In this document: piece by piece, positions 43,271-52,875 of the stretch
How the letters are laid out: each line of letters opens with the position of its first letter
Position numbering within the stretch: position 1 is the stretch's first letter
Source of the DNA: Paludibacter jiangxiensis
Lineage (GTDB): Bacteria > Bacteroidota > Bacteroidia > Bacteroidales > Paludibacteraceae
Assembly: GCA_945897785.1 (NCBI GenBank)
Contig: CAMDGD010000002.1
Location: 1-64,000 of the forward strand
Reading direction: 5' to 3'
Length of the DNA stretch: 64,000 bases
Translations under genes and position numbers: made by a program
The notes under the pieces: generated by a model
Databases searched by the model: none
What the model was told of the DNA's origin: nothing
Seen by the model: only the letters and a program-made list of their open reading frames with translations

Positions 43271-45889
43271 ATGACCGCTAAAGAAATCCGCAAATCATTT
43301 ACCGATTTTTTTTCCTCAAAAGGGCATCATATTGTCTCTTCGGCTCCAATGGTAATAAAAAATGACCCTTCGTTGATGTTTACAAACGCTGGGATGAATC
43401 AGTTTAAAGATATTTTTTTAGGCAATGCGCCTGTAAAATATCCACGAATAGCTAATTCGCAAAAATGTTTGCGGGTAAGCGGAAAACATAACGACCTAGA
43501 AGAGGTTGGCCATGATACCTACCACCACACCATGTTCGAAATGCTTGGAAACTGGTCGTTTGGCGACTATTTTAAAACGGAAGCCATAGCCTGGGCATGG
43601 GAATACTTAACGGAAGTCGTAAAGCTAGACAAAAATCGGCTGTATGCATCTGTTTTTGAGGGTGATGCAAAAGAAGGATTGGAACGAGATAATGAAGCTG
43701 CGACCATTTGGACAAAATATATTCCCACAGAACGAATCATCAACGGCAATAAAAAAGATAATTTTTGGGAGATGGGCGACACCGGTCCCTGTGGTCCGTG
43801 TAGCGAAATACATATCGACTTGCGGAGCGACGAAGAAAGGGCAAAAGTACCCGGAGTGGAATTGATTAATAAAGACCATCCGCAGGTGGTAGAAATATGG
43901 AACAATGTATTTATGCAGTTTAACCGCAAAGCCGATGGTTCCCTAGAGCTGCTTCCTTCACAACATGTTGATACAGGGATGGGTTTTGAGCGGTTATGCA
44001 TGGCTATTCAAGGCAAACAATCTAACTACGATACCGATGTTTTTCAGCCTATCATTATCGAAATTGGGAAGATTGCCGGAATTCACTACCACGACAACGA
44101 AAAAACGGATATAGCCATGCGCGTTATTGCAGACCATATTCGCACCATCGCTTTTTCAATTACCGACGGACAGCTGCCTTCTAACGCAAAAGCCGGATAT
44201 GTTATTCGCCGAATTTTACGCCGTGCCGTGCGGTATGGATACACTTTTTTGAATCAACGCTCAGCCTTTATGTATAAACTAATTCCTGCGCTAATCGAAA
44301 GCATGGGAGCGGCATATCCGGAATTACATGTGCAACAAAGCTTGGTGGAGAAAGTTATTAAAGAAGAAGAAGAGTCTTTTTTACGGACATTGGAAACCGG
44401 TATTAGGTTGTTGGATAAATACCTCCCTCAAACCCCAGCTCAGGTAGGTGGGGTATTGAGCGGAAAGATTGCCTTTCAATTATATGATACTTATGGGTTC
44501 CCGTTGGACTTAACAGAACTGATTTTACGAGAAAATAGCATGACCGTTAATATTGAAGAATTCACTATTGAAATGGAAAAGCAAAAAGCCATGGCTCGTA
44601 ATGCTGCAGCTACCGAAACAGGCGACTGGGTTACTATTCGTGAAGGGGATACCGATTTTATCGGGTACGACTTTTTAGCCTGCGATGCAGCCATTCTTCG
44701 CTACCGAAAAGTATCGCAAAAAAACAAAGATTTTTATCAATTGGTATTGGATAAAACACCTTTTTATGGAGAACAAGGTGGACAAAGTGGCGATAGCGGA
44801 ACGCTAATTTCCGACACCGAAACAATACAAATTATTGATACAAAAAAGGAAAATGGCTTAAGCATACATATTTGCACTGCGTTGCCGAAAGATATTACTG
44901 CTTCGTTTAAAGCTACAGTTAACCTAGCAAATAGAACCGCTATTGAAAATAACCACACAGCCACACACCTATTACACGAAGCCCTACGAGAACTATTAGG
45001 TACGCATGTAGAGCAAAAAGGTTCGTTGGTAACAGCCGATTATTTACGTTTCGACTTTTCTCATTTTCAAAAACTGACAAACGAAGATATTCGTGCGGTA
45101 GAACGATTGACCAATAAAAAAGTGCGCGAAAATATTGCCTTAGAAGAAGAACGAGAAATGCCTATTGCCGAAGCTCAAGCTCTTGGCGCCATGGCATTAT
45201 TTGGAGAAAAATATGGAGAAAAAGTACGGGTGGTAAAATACGGTAGCTCTGTTGAATTGTGTGGTGGAACCCATGTGCAAGCAACAGGTCAAATTGGCTT
45301 AGTTCGCATTGTTTCTGAGTCCTCTGTAGCAGCAGGCATACGTCGTATCGAAGCAGTTACCGCCGAAAAAGCAGAAGCCCTTTGCGACGAACTACAAGAC
45401 CAAGTGCGGGAGGCAAAAGCGCTATTCAATAATGCACCAAATTTAATTGCCACCATTAGAAAAACGGTGGAAGAAGCCGCCGAACTAAAAAAACAAGTGG
45501 AACACTTTGAGCAAGAACAAGTAACAGCCATCGCACAACAATTAGCCACACAAACACAAACAATAAACAACATAAAAGTTATCTCCTACAAAGCTACCAT
45601 AAGTACAGATATGGTACGAGGTATTGCCTCGCAATTACGCAACCGCTTTGCCGACGAGAAATTTTTATTGGTAATAGGCACCGTAAACGACAACAAACCT
45701 TCACTTACCATAGCTTTAAGTCAGCCGCTAGTTGACGCCGGTTTCAATGCTAACCAACTTATCCGCGAGGCAGCCACCGAAATTGAAGGCAATGGCGGGG
45801 GACAGCCATTTATGGCTACAGCCGGAGGCAAAAAAGCTGATGGCATAGACAAGGCTATTGCTAAAGCTATTGCACTTATTGAAAAATAG
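43271..45889 (+). CDS. alaS: Alanyl-tRNA synthetase
   Basis: The 872-residue protein charges tRNA-Ala and is of normal length. Class II catalytic motifs are seen in [14 protein letters not shown] and [11 protein letters not shown]. The editing domain has [13 protein letters not shown] and the zinc motif CGGTHV. The C-terminal C-Ala domain ends in [13 protein letters not shown]. There is no partner gene. It is divergent from the M23 gene. Confidence 0.97.
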   Translation: MTAKEIRKSFTDFFSSKGHHIVSSAPMVIKNDPSLMFTNAGMNQFKDIFLGNAPVKYPRIANSQKCLRVSGKHNDLEEVGHDTYHHTMFEMLGNWSFGDYFKTEAIAWAWEYLTEVVKLDKNRLYASVFEGDAKEGLERDNEAATIWTKYIPTERIINGNKKDNFWEMGDTGPCGPCSEIHIDLRSDEERAKVPGVELINKDHPQVVEIWNNVFMQFNRKADGSLELLPSQHVDTGMGFERLCMAIQGKQSNYDTDVFQPIIIEIGKIAGIHYHDNEKTDIAMRVIADHIRTIAFSITDGQLPSNAKAGYVIRRILRRAVRYGYTFLNQRSAFMYKLIPALIESMGAAYPELHVQQSLVEKVIKEEEESFLRTLETGIRLLDKYLPQTPAQVGGVLSGKIAFQLYDTYGFPLDLTELILRENSMTVNIEEFTIEMEKQKAMARNAAATETGDWVTIREGDTDFIGYDFLACDAAILRYRKVSQKNKDFYQLVLDKTPFYGEQGGQSGDSGTLISDTETIQIIDTKKENGLSIHICTALPKDITASFKATVNLANRTAIENNHTATHLLHEALRELLGTHVEQKGSLVTADYLRFDFSHFQKLTNEDIRAVERLTNKKVRENIALEEEREMPIAEAQALGAMALFGEKYGEKVRVVKYGSSVELCGGTHVQATGQIGLVRIVSESSVAAGIRRIEAVTAEKAEALCDELQDQVREAKALFNNAPNLIATIRKTVEEAAELKKQVEHFEQEQVTAIAQQLATQTQTINNIKVISYKATISTDMVRGIASQLRNRFADEKFLLVIGTVNDNKPSLTIALSQPLVDAGFNANQLIREAATEIEGNGGGQPFMATAGGKKADGIDKAIAKAIALIEK

Positions 45890-46285
45890 TAGTTGCTGTA
45901 TTAGGTAAGTTGCTGTGAATCCAAAAAAGAATACATTGTATTAAATATGAATTTTGAATCAAAATAAAATCTTGATGGAGAAGAGTTGAATCACATCATT
46001 TAAATAATAGTTACCATCAAAGCCCAACCATATCAAAAAATGAAGAACCATATTACATAATTAGAAATACCCCACCAAAAGGGACAAGTTAGGAAGAATG
46101 TCAAATATATTCAATTGTAAACAAATAGAAATCAGCTTTATATAAGAGTCCTTAGCAATGAAATGGTTTCTAAACTAAAATAACCATTTTTATTTTTCAA
46201 AAAAACAACCTATCTTAGTTGAATAAAAGAAATAAATAAATGGATTAATTTATTAGTTCCCTTATCTAAAATTTACAATTACACT
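45890..46285. other. Gene-free stretch between alaS and the AOX-like gene
   Basis: About 400 AT-rich bases have no open frame with a recognisable product and no terminator hairpin after alaS. A TATCTTAG near 46212 differs by one base from the TAnnTTTG promoter element and may serve the AOX-like gene. Confidence 0.4.
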
Positions 46286-46960
46286 ATGACTATCAACCTA
46301 AAAAGAGAACAAGAAAGTACACTACAAAGACCTTGTTTAACCTATAGTTTGGCTTCTCAGGTATTTTTTTTCGGAATGGATGTATTGGCAGGTAGAAAAA
46401 ACAGTTTGCAGAAAGCTAAATTACTAGAAATACTTGCATCGGTACCATATAGAGAGTGGGAAATTAAACAATACTACACATTGTCGTTAAGCTATTTTGC
46501 TAAAAAGAAAGTAGATTGGGCTCAAGAAATAATGCATTGGGGAAGACAGGCTCAGGATAATGAATATATGCATTTACTCTTGATAGAAGAGAAAATGAAA
46601 GAAGATAAGCTGAAAAACAAATGGTTTTTATCCACACCCATCGTTTTACTTATTCTTTTTAGCTATGTATTTTTTTCAAAGCTAGTGGCCTGCATAAATA
46701 TTAAAACTGCCTTTGCCTTTAACGGTGCTTTCGAAGACCACGCCGAACATATTTACGCACATATGGTACAAGAAAATCCTCAGTGGGAAACTCAAAAAGC
46801 AAACAACCCTACCGTAAAAGAATATGGAGATTTCTCTAACTGGGCCGATGTGTTTCGTCGCATCTCGTTAGATGAAAGAGACCACAGAAACCACAGCTTT
46901 TACTACCTTAACCAACCAGAAAAAATTGTGTCATATGAAGGGATGCCCCCTTTAAAATAA
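46286..46960 (+). CDS. Alternative-oxidase-like diiron protein
   Basis: The 224-residue protein matches the alternative oxidase (AOX) fold motif by motif. RKNSLQKAKLLEILASVPYREWE holds Glu48 (LET-type helix), DNEYMHLLLIEE gives Glu93 and His96 (NERMHL), FEDHAEHIY gives Glu150 (LEEEAVHTY) and DERDHRNHSF gives Glu197 and His200 (RADEAHHR). All six predicted iron ligands are present. A hydrophobic stretch at 118-140 fits membrane association. AOX oxidises quinol with oxygen without pumping protons. The protein is shorter and more divergent than plant or proteobacterial AOX, so a different quinol or hydroxylase reaction is possible. It stands alone. Confidence 0.78.
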   Translation: MTINLKREQESTLQRPCLTYSLASQVFFFGMDVLAGRKNSLQKAKLLEILASVPYREWEIKQYYTLSLSYFAKKKVDWAQEIMHWGRQAQDNEYMHLLLIEEKMKEDKLKNKWFLSTPIVLLILFSYVFFSKLVACINIKTAFAFNGAFEDHAEHIYAHMVQENPQWETQKANNPTVKEYGDFSNWADVFRRISLDERDHRNHSFYYLNQPEKIVSYEGMPPLK

Positions 46961-47216
46961 TTTTATGGCATAATGCTTCAACAGGAAAATGCCTTAACTA
47001 GCTAAAAAAGCCTCCGTTTTTTCAGCGCGTAAAGCACAAAACTTGCGCTAAGAAAAACTTCCATTTGGGGCAAAAAAATACTATCTTAGCAGATAGTAAT
47101 AAATTTTTTGGAAGAAAAAAGCTTAATTCATGATGCAGTCAAACTATCTTATAAGCGGTATATAATTCTTTCAATAGTATTTGTTATTTTTGGAGCTTTT
47201 CGCTTTATTATAATCT
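46961..47216. other. Gene-free stretch upstream of the acetyltransferase relic
   Basis: There is no intact frame. A piece around 47150 reads KRYIILSIVFVIFGAFRFIIIYIN before a stop, a possible membrane segment without context. The lost 5' half of the adjacent relic may be hidden here, but I cannot recognise it. Confidence 0.3.
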
Positions 47217-47461
47217 ATATCAATTGATTTTGCCGTTTTACCTAGCCATAGAGGAAATATACTAGCCTTACATCTGTTGCTTTTTATGGAAGCATACGTA
47301 AAGCAGTCTTGCTACAAAACGCTTTTTACCATTTGCCGACTGAACTCTCGATAAACAAAACATTTTTAAACTGTGGCTACCGTTTTAGTGGAACATTGAT
47401 AAACAATACACAAATAGCCGGCACAATTGAGAGTATGAATGTGTGGTATAAACTTGCTTAA
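47217..47461 (+). pseudogene. Frameshifted relic resembling beta-lysine N-acetyltransferase (AblB)
   Basis: One frame (from 47217) reads [20 protein letters not shown], then [20 protein letters not shown], and stops at 47352-47354. A second frame, opening at 47342, continues with [27 protein letters not shown] and [12 protein letters not shown] to the stop at 47459-47461. Joined, they give the RGNxLA acetyl-CoA loop and the GYxFxGTLxNNxxIxGxxESMNxWYK end characteristic of AblB-type GNAT proteins, which acetylate beta-lysine to make the osmolyte N-epsilon-acetyl-beta-lysine. The first half of the gene and the usual partner ablA (lysine 2,3-aminomutase) are not seen. The name rests on remembered family motifs. 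Confidence 0.6.
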
Positions 47462-47470
47462 AAAATACAG

Positions 47471-48670
47471 CTATTCTTTGCTGTTAATTTGCTTTCGAGG
47501 GCTCTTGCTTGTTGTGCTTTTAGTTATTGTTTTTCTTGTTGCTGGTTTTTTTACAGCAATTACACTGGGTTCGTTGGTATAAAACAGCGCTTCATCTCCC
47601 AAAATAAACCGTTTATAATATGATACAATGATTGTAGTTATAGGCAACGCTATAATCATACCGGCAACCCCCATTAAAGAACCCCATATAGATAGCGACA
47701 ATAAAATAACAGCAGGATTCATACCCATGGCTTTACCCATAATTTTGGGAATCAACACAATGTCTTCGAAAGCTTGAATAAGTATAAATATAGATACAAT
47801 GGATAAAACAACCATCCAGTATGGCTGTCCGGTTTCTATAGATTTTAGCAAGGCAACGAAACCCAACGGCAAAATCATGATTACTTTTAAGTATGGTACC
47901 ATGGTTAGTGCCCCAATAAGTAATCCCATCAGTATACCCAAAGGCAAATTAATAATTTCAAAACTAATGGCAAAAAGCACCCCTACAATAGTTGCAATTA
48001 GTGCTTGTCCTCTAAAATACCGGTTCATACCACTTTCCAAATCGCCAACCATATCCATAATCCTAAGTCGGAATTTTGAAGGCACCAACTCTATCCAACC
48101 ATTGGTAATTTTTTCATAATCGACCAAAATAAAAATGGTATATAAAAACACGATAACTACTACCAAAAGACTAATTACAATATCGATAGATCCTAAAATT
48201 ATACTCCCAAAGCGAGGTATTAGTGATTTTACACCCTCAGAAACACTTTCTTGTTTCAGTAATTTTTCAAAATCAATTTTATGCATCCAATCAACTAAAA
48301 ATGCCTTTATATCATTGGGAATAAAGGAAGCTTCTTGAATTTGCTTTATATAAACCGAAAATAAGCTCGTGGTACGGCTTAATTCACCTATAATTGGAGG
48401 GAAAATCAACCATATCACGCCAACCAATACTACACCAATAAGGAGCAACGCAAGAATAATGGAAAAAATTCGATTCTGTATCTTGAGTTTATATTGAAAA
48501 ACTTCAACCAAGGGATTAATCATATACGCCAAAAGCCAAGCTACCAAAAAAGGAAGCAAAACAGCACTTAACCTATTTACCAATAAAAATAATAAAACAA
48601 TTACTAACAGGGCTATAATCATCCGTACTACCCTATCAAAAGTGAATGGTTTTTCGTAAGCAGAGTTCAT
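47471..48670 (-). CDS. AI-2E family transporter (PerM/YdiK-like permease)
   Basis: The 399-residue membrane protein has about eight hydrophobic helices, including a first pair (IIALLVIVLLFLLVNRL, LLPFLVAWLLAYMINPLVE) and PLGILMGLLIGALTMVPYLK, the conserved ALxxxxPY core of the family. The C-terminus is lysine/threonine-rich and cytoplasmic. Members have been linked to autoinducer-2 export or Na+/H+ exchange; the substrate here is open. Confidence 0.88.
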   Translation of the reverse strand: MNSAYEKPFTFDRVVRMIIALLVIVLLFLLVNRLSAVLLPFLVAWLLAYMINPLVEVFQYKLKIQNRIFSIILALLLIGVVLVGVIWLIFPPIIGELSRTTSLFSVYIKQIQEASFIPNDIKAFLVDWMHKIDFEKLLKQESVSEGVKSLIPRFGSIILGSIDIVISLLVVVIVFLYTIFILVDYEKITNGWIELVPSKFRLRIMDMVGDLESGMNRYFRGQALIATIVGVLFAISFEIINLPLGILMGLLIGALTMVPYLKVIMILPLGFVALLKSIETGQPYWMVVLSIVSIFILIQAFEDIVLIPKIMGKAMGMNPAVILLSLSIWGSLMGVAGMIIALPITTIIVSYYKRFILGDEALFYTNEPSVIAVKKPATRKTITKSTTSKSPRKQINSKE

Positions 48671-48829
48671 GGTATTATCATTATTAATTATGATCTATTT
48701 GCAAGGTAATAAATAACTATTAGAATATATCCTATAAAGAGTAAAGTGAGATAACGATAATAGTGAATTTTATTTACACGTTATTTTTTATGTCTTGGCT
48801 CTTAACACTCCTGTAATATTAAATGAATA

Positions 48830-48864
48830 TTGTTTTTAAAAAATAACATAATGGATTATATTTG
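48830..48864 (+). promoter_or_regulatory. Promoter of the unknown gene at 48932
   Basis: TATATTTG (48857-48864, followed by C) is a perfect -7 element. A TTG at 48830-48832 lies 24 bases upstream, a little far. It supports the start at 48932 rather than the earlier in-frame start at 48830, which would precede the promoter. Confidence 0.5.
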
Positions 48865-48931
48865 CTATTTTTACAGAGACTTTTGCAAAGGTAGCAAAAT
48901 ACATTTTTCAAAAAAGGAATACGATTATATT

Positions 48932-49690
48932 ATGACAAAAGAAGTTTTTTTAGCACTCATTCAGAAAGACATACAAGAACTCGATATGATTACCAAAGGC
49001 TTATTCGAGACCGAGACCTTATCGCCTACAATAGTCAAGTTAGCCTCGTCAAAAGCACAAGAACTGGTTGATAATTTGCGAAAATTAGCGCAGCTTAAAA
49101 CCGAAATCATCCTCCAACATATAGCAGAAGAAAATAAAATAGCGCCTATTATAGAACTTACACAAGAAAAAGAGATAATTTCTGTGGAAACAGCTATTGA
49201 AATAGAAGAAATTATTGAAGAGGATTATACTGCAGTAACAAAAATTGAAACACTCAATACAGACGATTCTACAGTCCTATCTCCCCAAAAAGAAACAGAA
49301 TCAATAGCAGAAAAACCTATTGAAAATGCGGTAGAAATTGAACAACTAATTGAACAAAAGAAAGAAGAAACTGTTTTAGAAAGAGTTAAAGTACAAACGG
49401 AAACAAAAATTATCGGTATAACAAAACAAAAAAATGATAGTTTTGCGAGTACCTTAGCCAACCAAAAAATTAACGACATTAAAAAAGCCATTAGCATTGC
49501 TGATCGATTCCGTTTTCAACGAGAACTTTTTACCGGAGATGCTGAAAAAATGAACGACGCCCTTACTTATATAAACAATTGTTCGGATGCTAATGCTGTT
49601 CAACAATTCCTATCTGAAAATTTTGATTGGAACAAAGAAAACGAGACAGTAGAAGACTTTATGAACTTGATAAATAGATTATTTGCCTAA
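48932..49690 (+). CDS. Conserved Bacteroidota protein of unknown function, coupled to rsmI
   Basis: From the ATG at 48932 the protein has 252 residues. An N-terminal helical part (IQKDIQELDMITKGLFE) leads into a long acidic, Glu/Ile/Lys-rich low-complexity region. A compact conserved C-terminus follows: KKAISIADRFRFQRELFTGD, ALTYINNCSDANAVQQFL and WNKENETVEDFMNLINRLFA. The IxDRFRFxRELFxGD...FDWxxEN pattern recurs in hypothetical proteins across Bacteroidota, with variable linkers. No function is known to me. The stop is one base from the rsmI ATG, so the two are translationally coupled; a ribosome-related role is possible but unproven. Confidence 0.75.
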   Translation: MTKEVFLALIQKDIQELDMITKGLFETETLSPTIVKLASSKAQELVDNLRKLAQLKTEIILQHIAEENKIAPIIELTQEKEIISVETAIEIEEIIEEDYTAVTKIETLNTDDSTVLSPQKETESIAEKPIENAVEIEQLIEQKKEETVLERVKVQTETKIIGITKQKNDSFASTLANQKINDIKKAISIADRFRFQRELFTGDAEKMNDALTYINNCSDANAVQQFLSENFDWNKENETVEDFMNLINRLFA

Positions 49691-49691
49691 T

Positions 49692-50366
49692 ATGAGTAAG
49701 CTCTTTGTGGTGCCAACGCCTATCGGAAATTTAGAAGACATGAGTTTTCGTGCTATCAGAATACTGAAAGAAGTAGATTTGATTTTAGCCGAAGACACCC
49801 GCACAACAGCATTCTTGCTAAAGCATTTTGAAATAAGCACACACGCGGTAGCGCACCATAAGTTTAATGAACACAAAACAGCTGATAGTATTGTATCTAA
49901 AATACAGGGAGGGCAAAACATTGCCTTAGTGTCTGATGCAGGTACGCCCGCAATATCCGACCCCGGTTTTTTACTTGTTCGTGCTTGTGCCGAAAATGGT
50001 ATTGAGATAGAGTGCTTACCTGGCGCTACAGCCTTTGTTCCTGCTTTAGTGAACTCCGGTTTGCCAAACGATAAGTTTTGTTTCGAAGGATTTTTGCCTG
50101 TTAAAAAAGGACGACAAACCCGGTTGAAAGAGTTGGCTACAGAAACACGAACTATGGTTTTCTATGAATCGCCCTTTCGACTAGCTAAAACACTGAGTCA
50201 GTTTGCCGAATATTTCGGATCGACAAGAAAAGCATCTGTATCGCGCGAGATATCAAAAAAATTTGAGCAAACATACCGAGGAACAGTACAAGAACTAGCC
50301 TTTTTGTTTACAGAAAAGCCGCCAAAAGGAGAAATCGTGGTAATTGTTGCAGGATATGAAAATTAA
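49692..50366 (+). CDS. rsmI: 16S rRNA (cytidine1402-2'-O)-methyltransferase
   Basis: The SAM-dependent enzyme methylates C1402 in the ribosomal decoding centre. From the ATG at 49692 it has 224 residues. Motifs: KLFVVPTPIGNLEDMSFRAI, LAEDTRTTAFLLKHF, ALVSDAGTPAISDPGF and ECLPGATAFVPAL, then EGFLPVKKGRQTRL and VFYESPFR. The C-terminal extension seen in longer RsmI proteins is absent, as is common in Bacteroidota. An upstream TTG at 49683 would overlap the previous gene and is not needed. Confidence 0.93.
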   Translation: MSKLFVVPTPIGNLEDMSFRAIRILKEVDLILAEDTRTTAFLLKHFEISTHAVAHHKFNEHKTADSIVSKIQGGQNIALVSDAGTPAISDPGFLLVRACAENGIEIECLPGATAFVPALVNSGLPNDKFCFEGFLPVKKGRQTRLKELATETRTMVFYESPFRLAKTLSQFAEYFGSTRKASVSREISKKFEQTYRGTVQELAFLFTEKPPKGEIVVIVAGYEN

Positions 50367-50377
50367 CATTATTTTTG
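50347..50377 (+). promoter_or_regulatory. Promoter of the Cbp1-like lipoprotein gene
   Basis: TTG (50347-50349), a 20-base spacer and TATTTTTG (50370-50377) match the Bacteroidota consensus. It overlaps the end of rsmI and gives a leader of about 35 bases. Confidence 0.6.
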
Positions 50378-50419
50378 TCTCTAATTGCTGAAATATAAAA
50401 TGCGCTAAAATTAATCAAC

Positions 50420-51286
50420 ATGAAAAAACTTATTTTGTTTGCCGTTCTCTCCCTGTTTCTTTCTTCTTGTGTAAAAGAATCACAGGAATACAAAGAATTA
50501 AAAGAAGAAAACGATTCATTGGTTGCCATAAATTCTAAAAAGATTTCTGAAGTAGAATCATACCTGCAGCGAATAAACGATATTGCCGACAACTTTGATA
50601 AGGTTAGAGCAACCGAACAGTATGTAAATACAGATGCATCGGGCGAAAAAATATCAAAAGAAGCCGTAGAACGAATTACAGAAAATGTGCAATTAATGGC
50701 CGATATTCTTCAAAAGAATAAAGAGGAAATTGCCAAATTAGAAGAAGAGGTTAAAAAGAATAAGGGAGCAAAATCACAATTACAACGAGTAATTGACCGA
50801 TTAAATTCCACTTTACAAGAAAGAGCCTTGGCTATGGACTCCTTGAAAATGGAGCTTGCTTTAAAGGATGAGAAATTACAACAATTAGGGTATGAATTAG
50901 GGGTGTTAGCTGAATCAAATACTGTTTTATCGAATGACAACATTAATAAAACAGAAAAATTAAAAAAACAAGAAGAGTTAATGCATACAGCATGGTATGT
51001 GTTTGGCTCACGCAGAGAACTTAAATCGCAACAAATTTTAACAAAAAACGGAATTTTTAGTAGTGCAAAAATTCTTCAAAACGATTTTAATAAAGATTAC
51101 TTTGTAAAAATTGACACCCGCACAACCACAACCATTCCATTATACAGTAAAAGAGCTAAAGTGTTAACCAACCATCCAATGAAATCGTATGCCATTACCG
51201 AAGAAAACGGGACCAAAGTAATTAACATTAAAAATTTTGTTGAGTTCTGGAGCATTTCTCGATATTTAGTAGTACAAGTAGATTAA
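50420..51286 (+). CDS. Coiled-coil lipoprotein, Cbp1-type collagen-binding adhesin family
   Basis: The 288-residue protein has a lipoprotein signal (KKLILFAVLSLFLSSC, lipidated Cys17). A long coiled coil (EYKELKEENDSLVAINSKKI through LKKQEELMHTAW) follows, then a conserved C-terminal domain with AWYVFGSRRELKSQQIL, FNKDYFVKIDTR, YSKRAKVLTNHPMKSY and FWSISRYLVVQV. This layout matches Bacteroidales proteins annotated as Cbp1-family collagen-binding adhesins. The family name is from memory and collagen binding is not implied for this copy. It has its own promoter and terminator. Confidence 0.75.
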   Translation: MKKLILFAVLSLFLSSCVKESQEYKELKEENDSLVAINSKKISEVESYLQRINDIADNFDKVRATEQYVNTDASGEKISKEAVERITENVQLMADILQKNKEEIAKLEEEVKKNKGAKSQLQRVIDRLNSTLQERALAMDSLKMELALKDEKLQQLGYELGVLAESNTVLSNDNINKTEKLKKQEELMHTAWYVFGSRRELKSQQILTKNGIFSSAKILQNDFNKDYFVKIDTRTTTTIPLYSKRAKVLTNHPMKSYAITEENGTKVINIKNFVEFWSISRYLVVQVD

Positions 51287-51309
51287 ACACATCGTAATAA
51301 ATCATTCTA

Positions 51310-51340
51310 AAGCAGGCAAAATATTTTGCCTGCTTTTTTT
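51310..51340 (+). terminator. Intrinsic terminator of the Cbp1-like gene
   Basis: A perfect 26-base palindrome at 51310-51335 (arms AAGCAGGCAAAAT and ATTTTGCCTGCTT) runs into a T-tract. It is the strongest terminator in the window. Confidence 0.9.
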
Positions 51341-51435
51341 ATCATCTATAAAAAAACGTAGTTAGTATTTATCTCACTTACGCTGCTTTTTTTATAAAAA
51401 AATTTATTCTATTTAAAAAATTTTCACCTTTTTGT

Positions 51436-51465
51436 TGGTTTTAATAATCAATTTAAGTAGTTTTG
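51436..51465 (+). promoter_or_regulatory. Promoter of the M28-like gene
   Basis: TTG (51436-51438), a 19-base spacer and TAGTTTTG (51458-51465) match TTG-N19-TAnnTTTG exactly. The leader would be about 70 bases. Confidence 0.6.
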
Positions 51466-51539
51466 GTTTTTGAGGAATAAATTCTTCGAGGCAAAGACAA
51501 CACGCTTATACTATCAACCTACAATAAAATCAGCTATCT

Positions 51540-52871
51540 ATGAAAAAGATTACAAGTTTATTTCTGTTTACGCTAATCTATGTTAATTCGGTTGCACAAG
51601 TTTTTCCTACAACAGATTCTACCTGGGCAGAATCTTCTCCGGTAATTGATTATGCTCGCGAAGTAATTAACACACTTTGCGACCCAAAGATGAATGGTAG
51701 AGGTGTGGTAAAAGGAGGGGATCAATTGGCCGCAGATTATATCCTAACCGAATTTAGATCTATTGGGGTAACACCTATTGGGAATAGCTATTTCCAAAAA
51801 TTTCCGGTTAATGCCAATACCTTTCCAAATAAAATGGATTTACTATTTGATAAAGACAAAACATCGCTACAAGCCGGTATAGACTTTTGGGTAGAGCCAA
51901 ATTGCCCGTCAATTATAGGTAGTTATAAGCTTATTTATATTGATCGTAAAATGTTGAACGACCGCATGGTATTGCTTGATAAACTGCGGGATGCAAAAGA
52001 AGGATTTATCTTGATAGATAACGAAAATAAAACTGGTGAATCGCCAGAAACTACAAAGAAAATTGATGCGCTTATTCAAAAAATTAAAACGGATATGCAG
52101 GTGCAACTTAAAGGTGTTATGATTTACGATAAGGTTAATTTATCTTGGGCTAGTTCAAATATACAAAGTGCACGACCGGTAATTTATGTGGTAAAAGACA
52201 TGGATATATCAAAGGTTAAAACGGCAAAAGTTGAGATTGAAGCTGAATATAAGACTACTTACCAAACCCAAAATGTTGTAGGGATTATTGAAGGAAGCCT
52301 ATTTCCTGACTCTGCGATAATTATATCAGCACATTACGACCATTTGGGTATGATGGGTGCAAATGTAATTTTTCCCGGAGCAAACAGCAATGCTAGTGGT
52401 GTTGCAATGATGCTTAATTTAGCCAAACACTTTGAAATGATTAAGCCAAAATACAGCATTATCTTTATTGCTCTTGGAGCAGAGGAACTTGGTCTTGAAG
52501 GATCAAAAGCATATACTAATTTTCCGGCACTTCCTTTAAGTAAAACAAAGTTCTTACTCAATTTTGATGTTATTGGCACTGGCGTTGATGGAGCTGTAGT
52601 TGTTAATGGCAGCCTATTAGAGGCAAATTACAAGATGCTAAATGACATTAATAACCGTGATAAATACATAAAAAACTTAAAACCTAGAGGCGAAGCTTGT
52701 ATCAGTGGACATTGCATTTTCCAGAAAGCAGGTGTGCCAAGCTTTTCATTTTATGCCGTTGGTGGAGATATTTACTACCATAAATTAGAAGATACGCCCG
52801 AAAATACACCGCTTACTGCCTTTGAAAGTATGTTTAATATTATAATCAAGTATATAGAACGTATTAAGTAA
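51540..52871 (+). CDS. M28 family zinc peptidase homologue, bridging Asp replaced
   Basis: The 443-residue protein has a signal peptide (KKITSLFLFTLIYVNSVAQ), a PA-like inserted domain and an M28 catalytic domain. Ligand motifs are SAHYDHLG (His265), ALGAEELGLEGS (Glu pair), LNFDVIG (Asp) and YYHKLEDTPEN (His). The bridging-ligand motif normally reads GADDNASG, but here it is GANSNASG, with Ser283 in the place of the metal-bridging aspartate. The protein may therefore bind one metal or be catalytically dead, perhaps acting as a binding protein. A DUF6340 lipoprotein gene follows after 4 bases, so both belong to one envelope operon. Confidence 0.85.
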   Translation: MKKITSLFLFTLIYVNSVAQVFPTTDSTWAESSPVIDYAREVINTLCDPKMNGRGVVKGGDQLAADYILTEFRSIGVTPIGNSYFQKFPVNANTFPNKMDLLFDKDKTSLQAGIDFWVEPNCPSIIGSYKLIYIDRKMLNDRMVLLDKLRDAKEGFILIDNENKTGESPETTKKIDALIQKIKTDMQVQLKGVMIYDKVNLSWASSNIQSARPVIYVVKDMDISKVKTAKVEIEAEYKTTYQTQNVVGIIEGSLFPDSAIIISAHYDHLGMMGANVIFPGANSNASGVAMMLNLAKHFEMIKPKYSIIFIALGAEELGLEGSKAYTNFPALPLSKTKFLLNFDVIGTGVDGAVVVNGSLLEANYKMLNDINNRDKYIKNLKPRGEACISGHCIFQKAGVPSFSFYAVGGDIYYHKLEDTPENTPLTAFESMFNIIIKYIERIK

Positions 52872-52875
52872 CCCC

